64,000 nucleotides of DNA from Apostichopus japonicus (lineage: Eukaryota; Echinodermata; Holothuroidea; Aspidochirotida; Stichopodidae), in assembly GCF_037975245.1 (NCBI RefSeq), contig NC_092561.1, forward strand, positions 13,265,001 to 13,329,000, in the 5' to 3' direction. Below the pieces are notes generated by a model that saw nothing but the letters and a program-made list of their open reading frames with translations, ran no database searches and had not been told where the DNA came from. This document shows positions 24,426-48,600 of the stretch, in pieces; position 1 is the stretch's first letter; every line of letters starts with the position of its first letter. The translations under genes were made by a program, and so were the position numbers.

Positions 24426-26888
24426 ATGCTTAAGTATACTAGTGCACAACTGCTTAGTATCCGTGGATCATTGACCAAGCCTTTGCTGCGGCTACCGCTC
24501 CAAGTCTACAACACTCTCAAAAGAAATGGAATAAGTGCTGTTAAGCCAACCAGCCGGGGCACAAAGGGGATTAAAAGGAGAAGAATACCTGTGAGACTGA
24601 AAAACACACTGGCCAGACAAGTGATTAAACAACGCTCAGCCAACTATGATAACCTGATCAGCCTGGTCAGGGGTCAAGGTCGTCCAGGGCCGGACGAAAA
24701 CAACAACAACAACACAGATCAGCTGATTGGTTCCTTCTCTACTAACTCTATGCCATTGAAACTCTGCCTGATTAACCCTTGCTCCGTGTGCAACAAAGCT
24801 ACAGAACTTTGTGATTTCACCATGGACAATGCTTTGGATGCATGTGTTATTACTGAAACATGGCTTAAAGGTGATGAGCGAGATGAGGTCATTCTGGCAG
24901 AGCTAAAGCCACCAGGTTATCATGTGAAGCATGTCCCCAGGAAAGGTAGAGGAGGGGGCATTGCTGTCATGCACAGAGACTCTATCTTATTGGTACCCAA
25001 TACATCTAATAGTTACCAATCATTTGAGTGCCTGGAATGTGTGATGCAGACTACTCCTCCTGTGCGCCTAGTGACCATCTACAGGCCACCACCATCAAAG
25101 ACAAATGGTAACAACTTTAGAACTTTTATGGAGGAAATAACTGCTTATTTTGAACTTCTCGTCATATCCACCGGTATTCTCCTTGTCCTTGGAGACTTTA
25201 ATCTACACATTGACAAGCCAGCAGATAAGGAGGGAGCGGAGTTCATTTCTTTAGTGGAGTCACTTGGAATGACTCAACATGTGACTGGGGCTACGCATCG
25301 TGGTGGGCACACGCTGGATTTGGTACTGACCAGGAACATGGATAACATTGTGCCACGTGTTGCTGTTGAGGATAAATGTCTCTCTGATCATTACCCTGTG
25401 TTCTGTGTGCTACCCCTACACTGCCTTATGCCTAAAACACAGGTAATCACCTACAGAAGGACAAAGGCCATCCAGCCTGACAGCTTCATCTGTGATATTA
25501 GTGCCTCATCTCTTGCTTCAATTTCAAGTGACACTGCAGCAGACAATGCCATCAGTCTGTATAACTCTGTCCTATCTTCCATCGTGGACAGTCATGCCCC
25601 AAAGAAGACCAGACGCGTCCCGGTGCGTTCACAGCCAGACTGGTATACGGCTCTGATAAGAGAGGCCAAGCAGCAGCGGAGGCAGTGTGAGCGGCTGTGG
25701 CGAAAGACCAGGCTTACTGTGCACAGAGATATGTTCATCGAAGCTAAGCGAAAAGTTAACATCATGATAGCAGAAGCAAAGTCAAGTCACTTCCACAACA
25801 TCATCTCTGAAAATAGCGGTGACTCCAAGAAGCTCTTTTCTGTTGTTAGCAATCTCCTTGGTAGGAAGGCAACACCAACATTACCCCCCGACAAGGATTC
25901 TAAGGACCTTGTGCATGAGTTTAGCACATTTTTCATTGACAAGATCACCAGAATTAGAGCCAGTATAGTCAGTGAAGGGAAGTCAAAATCCTTCTCATTG
26001 ACAGTGCAGAAACCGCCATCTTGTGCACTAGATATGTGGGAGCCAGCTACAGAGGATGAACTGAAGCGGATCATAATGGCCTCCCCGTCTAAGAGCTGTG
26101 GCCTTGATCCGCTGCCTACAAATCTCCTTAAACAGTGTGTGACACCTCTCTTGCCAGTTATCAGCACTATTGTGAACAACTCCCTCATAACTGGCGATGT
26201 ACCATCCGCTTTCAAGCTCGCCCATGTGACGCCACTCATCAAGAAACCCTCGCTGGATCCTACCGTTCTCTCAAATTATAGGCCAGTGTCAAACCTTCCA
26301 TTTGTTTCAAAGATTCTAGAAAAAGTTGTGTCATCCCGTCTCACATCCTATCTTGAACACAATGGTCTACAGGAGACTCATCAATCTGCCTACAGGAAAC
26401 ACCACAGCACCGAGACTGCCCTCGTGCGCATTCAGAATGATGTGATGGTAGCTCTTGGAGGTCAGAAAGCGTGCCTGATGGTTCTGTTAGATCTTTCGGC
26501 CGCTTTTGATACGGTCGACCACCGCCAGCTTCTTAGTACACTCAGTGACCTTGGTGTTAAAAGTAGCGCCTTAAAGTGGATGACATCATACCTCAGTGAT
26601 CGCCAACAGATTGTGTGTCTGGGAAAGGATTCTTCTGACCCTCAGACGTTAGAATGTGGCGTGCCCCAGGGTTCGGTCCTGGGGCCTGTGCTCTTTACGG
26701 TATACACGTCTTCACTGGGTCAGCTCCTTCGCTCGCAGGACATGGACTATCACTTCTATGCAGACGACTCGAGTCTCTATCTTATGTTCCATCCCAATGA
26801 CATTTCTATCACTGTGCACCGTCTAGAGAAGTGCATAGCCTCAGTTCGGCAATGGATGTCACACAAATGCCTGAAAATGAATGACTGA
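24426..26888 (+). CDS. LINE ORF: APE-type endonuclease and reverse transcriptase
   Basis: 820 residues. Residues about 115-340 form an APE-like endonuclease with ITETWL, YRPP, LGDFN, THRGGHTLDLV and SDHYPV. Residues about 545-818 form the reverse transcriptase with NYRPVSNLPFVSKILEKV, LLDLSAAFDTVDH, GVPQGSVLGPVLF and the catalytic FYADD box. The basic N-terminus (KGIKRRR) is typical of this group. The frame stops after LKMND, inside a segment that normally continues, because of a small indel; the remainder is in the next frame from 26881. Motifs for both enzymes are intact, so the copy is young. Confidence 0.93.
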   Translation: MLKYTSAQLLSIRGSLTKPLLRLPLQVYNTLKRNGISAVKPTSRGTKGIKRRRIPVRLKNTLARQVIKQRSANYDNLISLVRGQGRPGPDENNNNNTDQLIGSFSTNSMPLKLCLINPCSVCNKATELCDFTMDNALDACVITETWLKGDERDEVILAELKPPGYHVKHVPRKGRGGGIAVMHRDSILLVPNTSNSYQSFECLECVMQTTPPVRLVTIYRPPPSKTNGNNFRTFMEEITAYFELLVISTGILLVLGDFNLHIDKPADKEGAEFISLVESLGMTQHVTGATHRGGHTLDLVLTRNMDNIVPRVAVEDKCLSDHYPVFCVLPLHCLMPKTQVITYRRTKAIQPDSFICDISASSLASISSDTAADNAISLYNSVLSSIVDSHAPKKTRRVPVRSQPDWYTALIREAKQQRRQCERLWRKTRLTVHRDMFIEAKRKVNIMIAEAKSSHFHNIISENSGDSKKLFSVVSNLLGRKATPTLPPDKDSKDLVHEFSTFFIDKITRIRASIVSEGKSKSFSLTVQKPPSCALDMWEPATEDELKRIIMASPSKSCGLDPLPTNLLKQCVTPLLPVISTIVNNSLITGDVPSAFKLAHVTPLIKKPSLDPTVLSNYRPVSNLPFVSKILEKVVSSRLTSYLEHNGLQETHQSAYRKHHSTETALVRIQNDVMVALGGQKACLMVLLDLSAAFDTVDHRQLLSTLSDLGVKSSALKWMTSYLSDRQQIVCLGKDSSDPQTLECGVPQGSVLGPVLFTVYTSSLGQLLRSQDMDYHFYADDSSLYLMFHPNDISITVHRLEKCIASVRQWMSHKCLKMND

Positions 26889-27600
26889 GGTGCTTCTAAT
26901 ATCATCAAAGCATCTGGCCAGGAAGATAGAGTGTCCAAGCATCATTATTGGTGACCATCAGGTGGAGCCTAGTGATATGGCAAAGAGCATCGGTGTCATA
27001 ATGGACAAACATGCCTCTATGGAAGACCATATAACATCTGTGTGTCGGTCTGCTCAGTACCATCTCTACAACATCGGAAGAATACGAAAATACCTCACCA
27101 GAGAAGCCACAGAGCAGTTAATCCATGCTTTCATAACATCTAAACTGGATTACTGCAATGCACTTTTCTGTGGACTACCAGTTAAACAAATAAAACGACT
27201 GCAAAGGCTCCAAAACATAGCAGCAAGGATCGTTACACTAACAAGAACATCTAATCATATTACCCCAATATTGCATGAACTTCATTGGCTGCCAGTATCA
27301 CAGCGGATTAGGTTCAAAGTCCTTCTTCTTGTGTTCAAGTGCCAGAACAACATGGCACCTCCATACCTGCAAGATCTGATCCGTCTTTATCAGCCAACAA
27401 GAGCCCTACGTTCTGCTGGTCATAGTCGTCTGGAGGTTCCGATCACCAAAACAAACAGCTATGGGAACAGAGCTTTTTGCGTGGCTGGGCCACGCCTCTG
27501 GAATGAGCTGCCAGCTGAACTGAAAACTGTTCCTACTCTCACGACCTTTAAATCAAAGCTGAAAACTTTCCTTTTTAGACAGCATTACTGCAATTTTTAA
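26881..27600 (+). CDS. LINE ORF, C-terminal part after frameshift
   Basis: Continues the same protein one frame over, beginning TEVLLISS and going through LHELHWLPVSQRIRFKVLL, APPYLQDLI, GPRLWNELPAEL and TFKSKLKTFLFRQHY, the conserved post-RT region of L2/CR1-group LINEs. It ends in TAA at 27598. It is not an independent gene. Confidence 0.9.
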   Translation: MTEVLLISSKHLARKIECPSIIIGDHQVEPSDMAKSIGVIMDKHASMEDHITSVCRSAQYHLYNIGRIRKYLTREATEQLIHAFITSKLDYCNALFCGLPVKQIKRLQRLQNIAARIVTLTRTSNHITPILHELHWLPVSQRIRFKVLLLVFKCQNNMAPPYLQDLIRLYQPTRALRSAGHSRLEVPITKTNSYGNRAFCVAGPRLWNELPAELKTVPTLTTFKSKLKTFLFRQHYCNF

Positions 27601-27821
27601 ACTATGTATTTAAATTTCTTTCATGTGCAATACTCAAACGTGCATGTTTTTTTTGTTGTTTTTTTTTTTTTTCATACTCATTTATATTGTATTTAATTCT
27701 GCATTTTTTACTACATATTTTGTGTCATATTTTTGTATTTCTTATTTGCTGTTACATAGCGTTTTAGAGCACTTTTGTGGATTTTACGCTTTACAAAATA
27801 AATTATTATTATTATTATTAA

Positions 27822-29999
27822 GAGGTACGGAAAATATATCGATACAATAGTATCATAAATTTATTAAAAAGGCAGGCAGATTCGACTCAGTAAAGTGCGA
27901 CAGTACCTACTGTTTCGCCTGTGAAAATGGTCTTCGGGAAAAATCGGACCCTGTGTCTTTCATGGCATGGAAGCGATAACTAGACGAACCTTCCTCGCGT
28001 TCAATGGTAACTTCTTTATCAGTATTATCTTACGAGAGTTCCCGCAAGTGTGTGATGAGAAACGTATCATTGAACGGAAAAAAAAACTGAGACCGGCATA
28101 CTGGGCTCCCTTCGAAATCCAAATATTTGAAAACTCATGTTATTGGCCTTTCTATTTTAAAATAAATTGTACAATTGTTCGTAAAAGATACCATACTTCC
28201 TGAGCAACGATTTTGAGATAACCATGTTTATGTGACAAGGACGATGTGACGCGATGTTATAGTGTTATTTTTTTTAAATTTGATTTGTATCCTATTGTTT
28301 TTCATACCCATACATATGGTAACCATTTATCGTTCCCTCTAAGAAATACTTCACAAAACGCAAAAAACAGTAATGACAAACAGAAAATTAAACACGTTTT
28401 CTTTTTAATTGTGAGATATTTGATTGACAATAATATGCCAATATTTGAAATGTTCATAAGAAACGTTAAAAAATAAACATATGTGGGAACTCAAGAATTT
28501 CGTACTACTGGAACCTTTGTAGTTCATTTCGCAAGATGATGATTCGATCATCCGATACGTTGGAATCAATGCTCTTCCACAATGAAACGCTTACTTTCAG
28601 TACTGTAAGTTAAAGCAATAAACAATATGAATTTGTCACATTTCTCTAATCACGTGGGGTGTAGGAATACATAAACGTTTCAAATTTACATAATTCCCTT
28701 TTTTCAGTTTTCCATATGACATCCACAACGCTTTGGAACAAGAAGGTTCATTGAAAGGAAAATAATTAATAATTTAAATATACTTGTTTTTCCCGTTTTG
28801 CCTTACTTTAGAAGACTCTTCAGAAGGCACAGTGTAATAAGAAATATTCGCTAAAGCATATGCTTCTGTATAATGCACGGTATTCATTATTAGTAGTGTA
28901 ATCACTTTCGTTCAAGGTAATTATTATTCGAAGAATATTATCATTAAACTAACGGTAAGGTTACGGGAAAATAAATCCCAAGAGTTAATTGAGTTTTACT
29001 GGTTAAGCTGCTCACAATTAGTTTCGCAATACTTTCTGCAAAAGCCGTATAACAAATAACGCCACATTGGTCGGATTCACGTTTTTGGGACTCTTTGGCC
29101 AAACATAACTTTGACATACGTAACTGTCAATAGTGCAACCAAGACGGGCGTTGCGTTTACATTTTAATCCAGGTGAACAGTCTTATAATATGTACGAAAA
29201 CAGTGCATGTCTATCATATTGTTGTATATGATAGAGTAACATTTTTATTGACTGGTTAATACATCGTGCGAACCGAAAAAAAAATGTTCTAAACGAAGAT
29301 TTATAACACACGTGAACGATGACTTCATTTAACCCATACCTGGTACGTACATGGTATGTTTCCGCTTGAGGTCAACTATAAGTACCGGTACTTAACTTTA
29401 TGTGCAACGTACTCTTTTCCACATTAAAAAGCAATGTGATAGATATATATTTTTTATGTTTTTTGTGTGTTTGAAATCCACAATCACTCTCAAGATAGAT
29501 TTTTATCTTAAGATACGTAACTTTGATGCCTATGCAGATCAAAAATTCTGAAGAACTCAGTTGTCTACTGCAGTCTAATATCTGTAACTATTGTAACCTA
29601 AAAACGAGTCCACTTTATCCTAGTATCAAACTCAAAACAATTGGCGTACGTATCATTTCAAGATAATATTAAGGTAAATGAAATCAAACTGATCTCTCCT
29701 CAACCTTCACGTTCCAATAAAGGATCTGAACTTGCAAGTACCAATAATTTATCTTATCTTAATAAGTGTGGTACAATCTTTCATCCCCATACGTCCCCAT
29801 AATCTGTTTTATTCTGTCCGAAATTTCCAGTAACTTGTGTTTTCCCCGGACACTTTTAAAGTTGTTCGTAAATGTTGTCCCTCAGTTATTATATACCATG
29901 ATAAAATGGGAGTGGGATGAGGGGGTCTTATATGAGACGTGAATTTTCAGGAGAAACTGTCTCCTAATATAAACAGAAAATGCTGTTAAACCGGCGTCG

Positions 30000-30001
<2 letters not shown>
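27822..30001. other. non-coding stretch
   Basis: No exon, RNA gene or clear repeat on either strand. Confidence 0.4.

Positions 30002-30091
<90 letters not shown>
30002..30091. repeat. (TA)n microsatellite
   Basis: About 45 TA units just beyond the 3' end of the receptor pseudokinase gene. Confidence 0.97.
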
Positions 30092-30096
<5 letters not shown>

Positions 30097-30319
30097 TGTT
30101 GTACAAAAAAGGTGAAGTGATCGGAACAGTCGATAAGGTTACGAAGACCTATAAGACGGTGATGTTATGTTTAAAAATGTCCGTCACAAAAACAGATCAC
30201 ATATCAAATTCAAGGAGAAAAATAATAGAAACTTTAATTGACTGCATGTATAATATCCTCAAATTAATCACAAGTCTAGCGGGCTGTATTCGAATATCGC
30301 AACCATGATTTCATGGATT

Positions 30320-43713
<13,394 letters not shown>

Positions 43714-43989
43714 TTTGATAATTCACGGCTTCACAGATTCACTAACGTCACATCGATGTTAGCTATTGCTTTATTGTATGAACAGCACGTTCAAAATATA
43801 TGTCTAAAGTAGTCCCTAGTCGATCGATAGCCTTGGAGCAATTAAAATAGACAAGAAGTTTTGCTTTCGGTTGCATTCACGAAATGCAACAATTGACAAA
43901 ACGTGTTTTCACTCAGTTTAGTGCTTTTGAAATATTCGAAAGAGATACTTTGAACAAACTGTTAAATGAATTGGAAATAAACGACAAAG

Positions 43990-43992
<3 letters not shown>

Positions 43993-44070
<78 letters not shown>

Positions 44071-44110
44071 TATAGGATTACCGAACTCAATACGATTTCA
44101 ATTATATATT

Positions 44111-44171
<61 letters not shown>

Positions 44172-44180
44172 TTATATATA
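43993..44180. repeat. (TA)n arrays
   Basis: Two TA arrays (about 43993-44074 and 44116-44180) separated by 40 bp. Confidence 0.95.
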
Positions 44181-44689
44181 TTGGGTGTATTAATTGGGGG
44201 CACAGAAACGGCTATTATACCTATAACTTTACTTTTCTGAATTCCAAGGCAAATTAAGAGGAGATGCGGATAAAGGCGCCGACTCTTTCAATTTTTATCA
44301 GGTATGTGGATTATATTTAATCTTTGTGCTCCCCTGGCAGCAGCTTTGTTTACACGGTCTTTATACACAGCGTCAGTTTGATATTACACTTATAGCAACG
44401 CCTTAAACTGACGTAGGCAATCTTACGTGATAACAAGCACGTATCGCAGTTTTCTGTAACGGCTACGTGCCAAGTAGAACAAACAGTGAGGTCCAAAGTA
44501 CGTAGAGATCTGTTATAATAGTATGCTATCATGTATATTCGTATACCCCTTTGTTACAGTCGTATTGAAATCATATTACAGAGCAGAAGCCTTCTTGATA
44601 ATGGTTTCGTTTTCACAACAAGGTTAGTTTGACTAGCTCTACAAATGATAACTTAAACAATTCTTTATATTACATTACTATAAAGGGTA

Positions 44690-44771
<82 letters not shown>

Positions 44772-45247
44772 TTGGGTGTATTGGGGGGGGGGGCACAGAA
44801 ACGGCTACTTAACCTATAACAATACTTTTCTGAATTCCAAGGCAATTAAAAGGGATGTGGATAAAGGCGCCGACTCTTTCAATTTTTATCAGGTATGTGG
44901 ATTATATTTAATCTTTGTGCTCCCCTGGCAGCAGCTTTGTTTACACGGTCTTTATACATAGCGTCAGTTTGATATAACACTTATAGCAACGCCTTAAACT
45001 GACGTAGGCAATCTTACGTGATAACAAGCACGTATCGCAGTTTTCTGTAACGGCTACGTGCCAAGTAGAACAAACAGTGAGGTCCAAAGTACGTAGAGAT
45101 CTGTTATAATAGTATGCTATCATGTATATTCGTATACCCCTTTGTTACAGTCGTATTGAAATCATATCACAGAGCAGAAGCCTTCTTGATAATGGTTTTG
45201 TTTTCACAACAAGGTTAGTTTGACTAGCTCTATAACTTAAATCATTC
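44181..45247. repeat. tandem duplication of about 590 bp flanked by (TA)n
   Basis: Copy 1 (44181-44690) and copy 2 (44772-45247) are almost identical from GGGCACAGAAACGGCTA through GACTAGCTCTA, differing by a handful of changes; a (TA)n array (44695-44771) sits between them. The matching 60-codon minus-strand ORFs (44350-44532 and 45123-44941) come from the duplication and lack a start context or any family, so I do not call them genes. Confidence 0.93.
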
Positions 45248-45282
45248 TTTAAAACACATTAGAAGAAATTAAATTTTCTTTA

Positions 45283-45417
45283 TATATATATATATATATA
45301 TGTATATATAAACATATATAAACATATATAAATATACATATAGACATACATGTTTATATATATATATATATATATTAACATATATAAACATATATAAATA
45401 TACATATATACATACAT

Positions 45418-45506
<89 letters not shown>
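45283..45506. repeat. (TA)n array with internal duplication
   Basis: TA-rich, with a repeated AAACATATATAAATATACAT motif, 120 bp upstream of the Ig-NACHT start codon. Confidence 0.93.
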
Positions 45507-45510
<4 letters not shown>

Positions 45511-45621
45511 AAAGGCACAATTTATGTATTGTGATATGATTCTAACTGTTTCACTGTCTTTTATGTACATTACTGAAAGAGCATAATACACCGCCTAATT
45601 TTCGTCCAATTTGTAGGTGTT

Positions 45622-45679
45622 ATGGCCGTACTCAGGATACTACTTGTTTCAGTGGTGATGCATGTATGTTATGTGAACG
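45622..45679 (+). CDS. Ig-NACHT exon 1: signal peptide
   Basis: MAVLRILLVSVVMHVCYVN, donor GTAGGT, phase 1. A typical secretory leader. Confidence 0.83.
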
Positions 45680-48600
45680 GTAGGTGCTAGTCGTGAATTT
45701 ATGAACACTTGTATTTTGGAAAGCGAGGGCGATTATTTACAAACAGAGCAATCAATAAACCAGAATTAGATAGAAGAGAATTTCATTGCAATTGTATCAG
45801 GAAAAAGTGAGATGGTAATCAACGTTGTGCCTTCATCATTATGGTTTATATGATATGTTGCTCGAAATAAGCTGCATATTGAATACCTAATCGCATTGTA
45901 GTAAGTGAGACTTAGATCAAATCAATGTACTAGATTGTTAATTTATATCAAACATAATGTTATGTACACCAATAATAATAATTCGATTCCTGTCATTTGT
46001 ATATTTGTGCCTGAAGTTTGCTTATCCGATTTAACCTGTTCATACATCCACTTTTGTTCTCATAAACAGGAATGAGAAAACATTGTGATGGGCTAACAAT
46101 TTTTGAGTCATGAAACAATCGTGTTCAAATTACGAAGAACATTGTGGAGATTTAAACCCTGAGAGTTTGCGGGAACAAATGATAAATAATAAATTGTAAT
46201 AAAATCTATGTGACAACTAGTCCGAAAAAAATGTTTTGACGGCTTGTTTTCACAAACTTTTAAAACTTTTATGTTTTCCATGTATGGCACCACAAAGTAT
46301 TGCCCAAATGAGAAATAAAATGAAAGTAATCTCTACAGGTCAACATTGTTTTCATAGCAAAGGAAGGTACGAGATGGTAGTTGGTTGTTACCCATCTCGG
46401 AATTTGTTTCCTTTAGTTGTTCTTTTTTGTTTGTTTATTTGCGGTCCGTACTAGAAAATATCTTATTAGTAATTAACGGGTTATGTTTTACCTACAAGAC
46501 CTCAAACTATGATAAAAAGCAATGAAAATGAAAAATGCATGAGACATAACCTGTTTCCCATTCTTTTACAAAGGTCGGGAGTGGATTGGGTGTTTCTCTC
46601 CTCAGTATGCTGAACAAAATAGTGAGGGATACATTAGATGTACATTTCCATCTGCGTTTCGTGCGGTCTATTGGTACGATGACGTCAGCAATGAAGACGC
46701 GAATCCATTTTTGAGCTACGCTAATTCTGTGAAGACTGGCGACGGCTATGAAAGAGGAGAATTTGATGTTCTTAAGAACGGGACTCTTGTTATTAATACT
46801 GTCAGATTAAAGCACGAGAAACTCTTCAAAGCTTTATGCATCGACAACGATGACATCGGACGAATATTCGTGGTTTCCTTGCTATTGATAGGTATGCGAT
46901 GACGCCCGAATTAATTATATACCGATACTTACTTCTCATTTAGTCTTTACATGGAGCATTTGTACATTAATTTAGATCTGGTGATGTCATAATTTAGATC
47001 ATTTAGAAAACCTTGTAATGTATTAGTGGGGTGGGTGTTTATGTCAACAATATCACTTAATGCCATTATCGTAGGAATTTGAAATCAAAACTGCGCTCAT
47101 TTTTATTTCCTGCAGTCCCACCTACCGAGCAACATCCACTCATAGGCGGTTGTACTTTTGCCGATCCATGTTTAGTACACTATAACACAAGCGGAGCACT
47201 ACGTTGTGACCTCAATGGCATGAGACCAGCTCCGAAACTCACTTGGGTCATCACAAGAGATAGAGGAGAAGATGTCCTAGATTCTACTAAAACCATAGAA
47301 GTAGACGTAAATAACATAACATATAGTGTAACTACCAAAACAAACGCTTTACAAAGAGAACAGTCTGTGTTAGCATCCGTAGTATGCAAAGCAAACTATG
47401 GCATAACTGGATGGAAATCAGACACAAGAGCCCTTGTGGATTTATCACCAACTAAAGATTTCTATTTAAATGAGCCTACCTTAATTTATGGTGAACTCAA
47501 TGGTCCGATTACTCTGCCATCTCCATTTGAAAGGGCAGAAATGGATATGTTGCTTTGGAAGAAAGGAAATCACAAAAGTTCCGACGTGATTGCCTATGCA
47601 GCTTTTGGAAGCGAGAAGTTAATCAGAGATGGGGTAAACGTATTTTTGTTAGACAAGGACGGTAGCCTAACTGTGCAAAGAGTGGCCTTAAAGCATGAAG
47701 GACTATATACCTTTGTTGGCAGTAATGGTTTCCAAAATAAAGTGTCTTTAATTGAAGTAATAGTTATGAGTAAGTATTTTTTTCCTTTGTTTCAGCTTAT
47801 TGTACAACAAAATTTAAAAGATAATGAAGTTCAATGAAATTGTATCACTAATAATTTATGAGCATAGGTAGTTGATTGGGTAGTAGTGCGTGGCTATTTC
47901 CAATAGCCTTTCACTATTACGGTAAACGAGTGAATGGCCATGTTGCCTACAGCTCTATATATAGATTGTTCACTACAAGTGTCACGAAAAACTGACTCCC
48001 GCCTTGGTAAAGAGAAAACATTGGAATTGTTACCTGTGTTTTAACTTTTGTTGCTATTTAAACACACCGTAGTCTTTCATGTCATGTGTTGGGTCAATAC
48101 ATGCATCTCCGAAGCTAAGCGTGTAGAAAGTACTAAAAAGGTAAATTTGTAAACATTGCGTTATCATAATATTTGTGTATTGTATTCTGCAGTTCCACCA
48201 TCACCGCCGTACTTAATAGTTAAACAATGTACAACGATTCACCAATGCATTATTGAGAAAGATCGAGGAACTCTTACTTGTGCAACGTCAGGGGTACGTC
48301 CTCTCATATCCGTTAAGTGGTCTACAGATGAAAATAGTGGGGTGCGCTTTTCCCCAGCAAAATCTACCTCTCAAGACAAAATGGGACTCTTTGATGTTCT
48401 TACAGAAGTGGAGTATGTTATAGAGGATTATATCGAATGTGGAGCCCGACTTCAAGTGACATGTCACGCATTTGGTCAGGCTGCTGCGATATTTCAATCA
48501 ACGGTAACCATTACCATTGTTAAAGGTAAGCAATATTACAATGTGGATTTAGCGACAGATATACAAGTAGATGTGCTAAAAGTTTTGTTATCATACCTAC

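Larger units (their letters stand above)
24426..27821 (+). mobile_element. nearly full-length LINE, L2/CR1 group
   Basis: Contains an endonuclease plus reverse-transcriptase ORF split by one frameshift, followed by a 3' UTR ending in ATTTTACGCTTTACAAAATA and an (ATT)n tail, the style of 3' end seen in L2-clade elements. The 5' end and any upstream ORF are not clear; no target duplication was identified. Codon use is noticeably GC-richer than the surrounding AT-rich DNA. Confidence 0.93.
43714..45621. promoter_or_regulatory. shared upstream region of two divergent receptor genes
   Basis: The start codons at 43713 (minus) and 45622 (plus) are 1.9 kb apart, so both promoters, and any 5' UTR exons, must lie here unless distant first exons exist. 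Most of the region is filled by (TA)n arrays and a 590-bp tandem duplication. An acceptor-like TTTGTAG precedes the plus-strand ATG by 9 bp, hinting at an upstream untranslated exon. Confidence 0.45.

Noticed and set aside
25787-26242. 151-codon minus-strand ORF
   Set aside because: Antisense shadow of the LINE endonuclease/RT frame.
28785-28835. Second hammerhead motif
   Set aside because: CTGAAGA is present on the minus strand but the GAAAC half of the core and a stem II are missing.
44350-45123. Two nearly identical 60-codon minus-strand ORFs
   Set aside because: They are identical because of the 590-bp duplication; no Kozak context, no homology, no conserved-codon bias.
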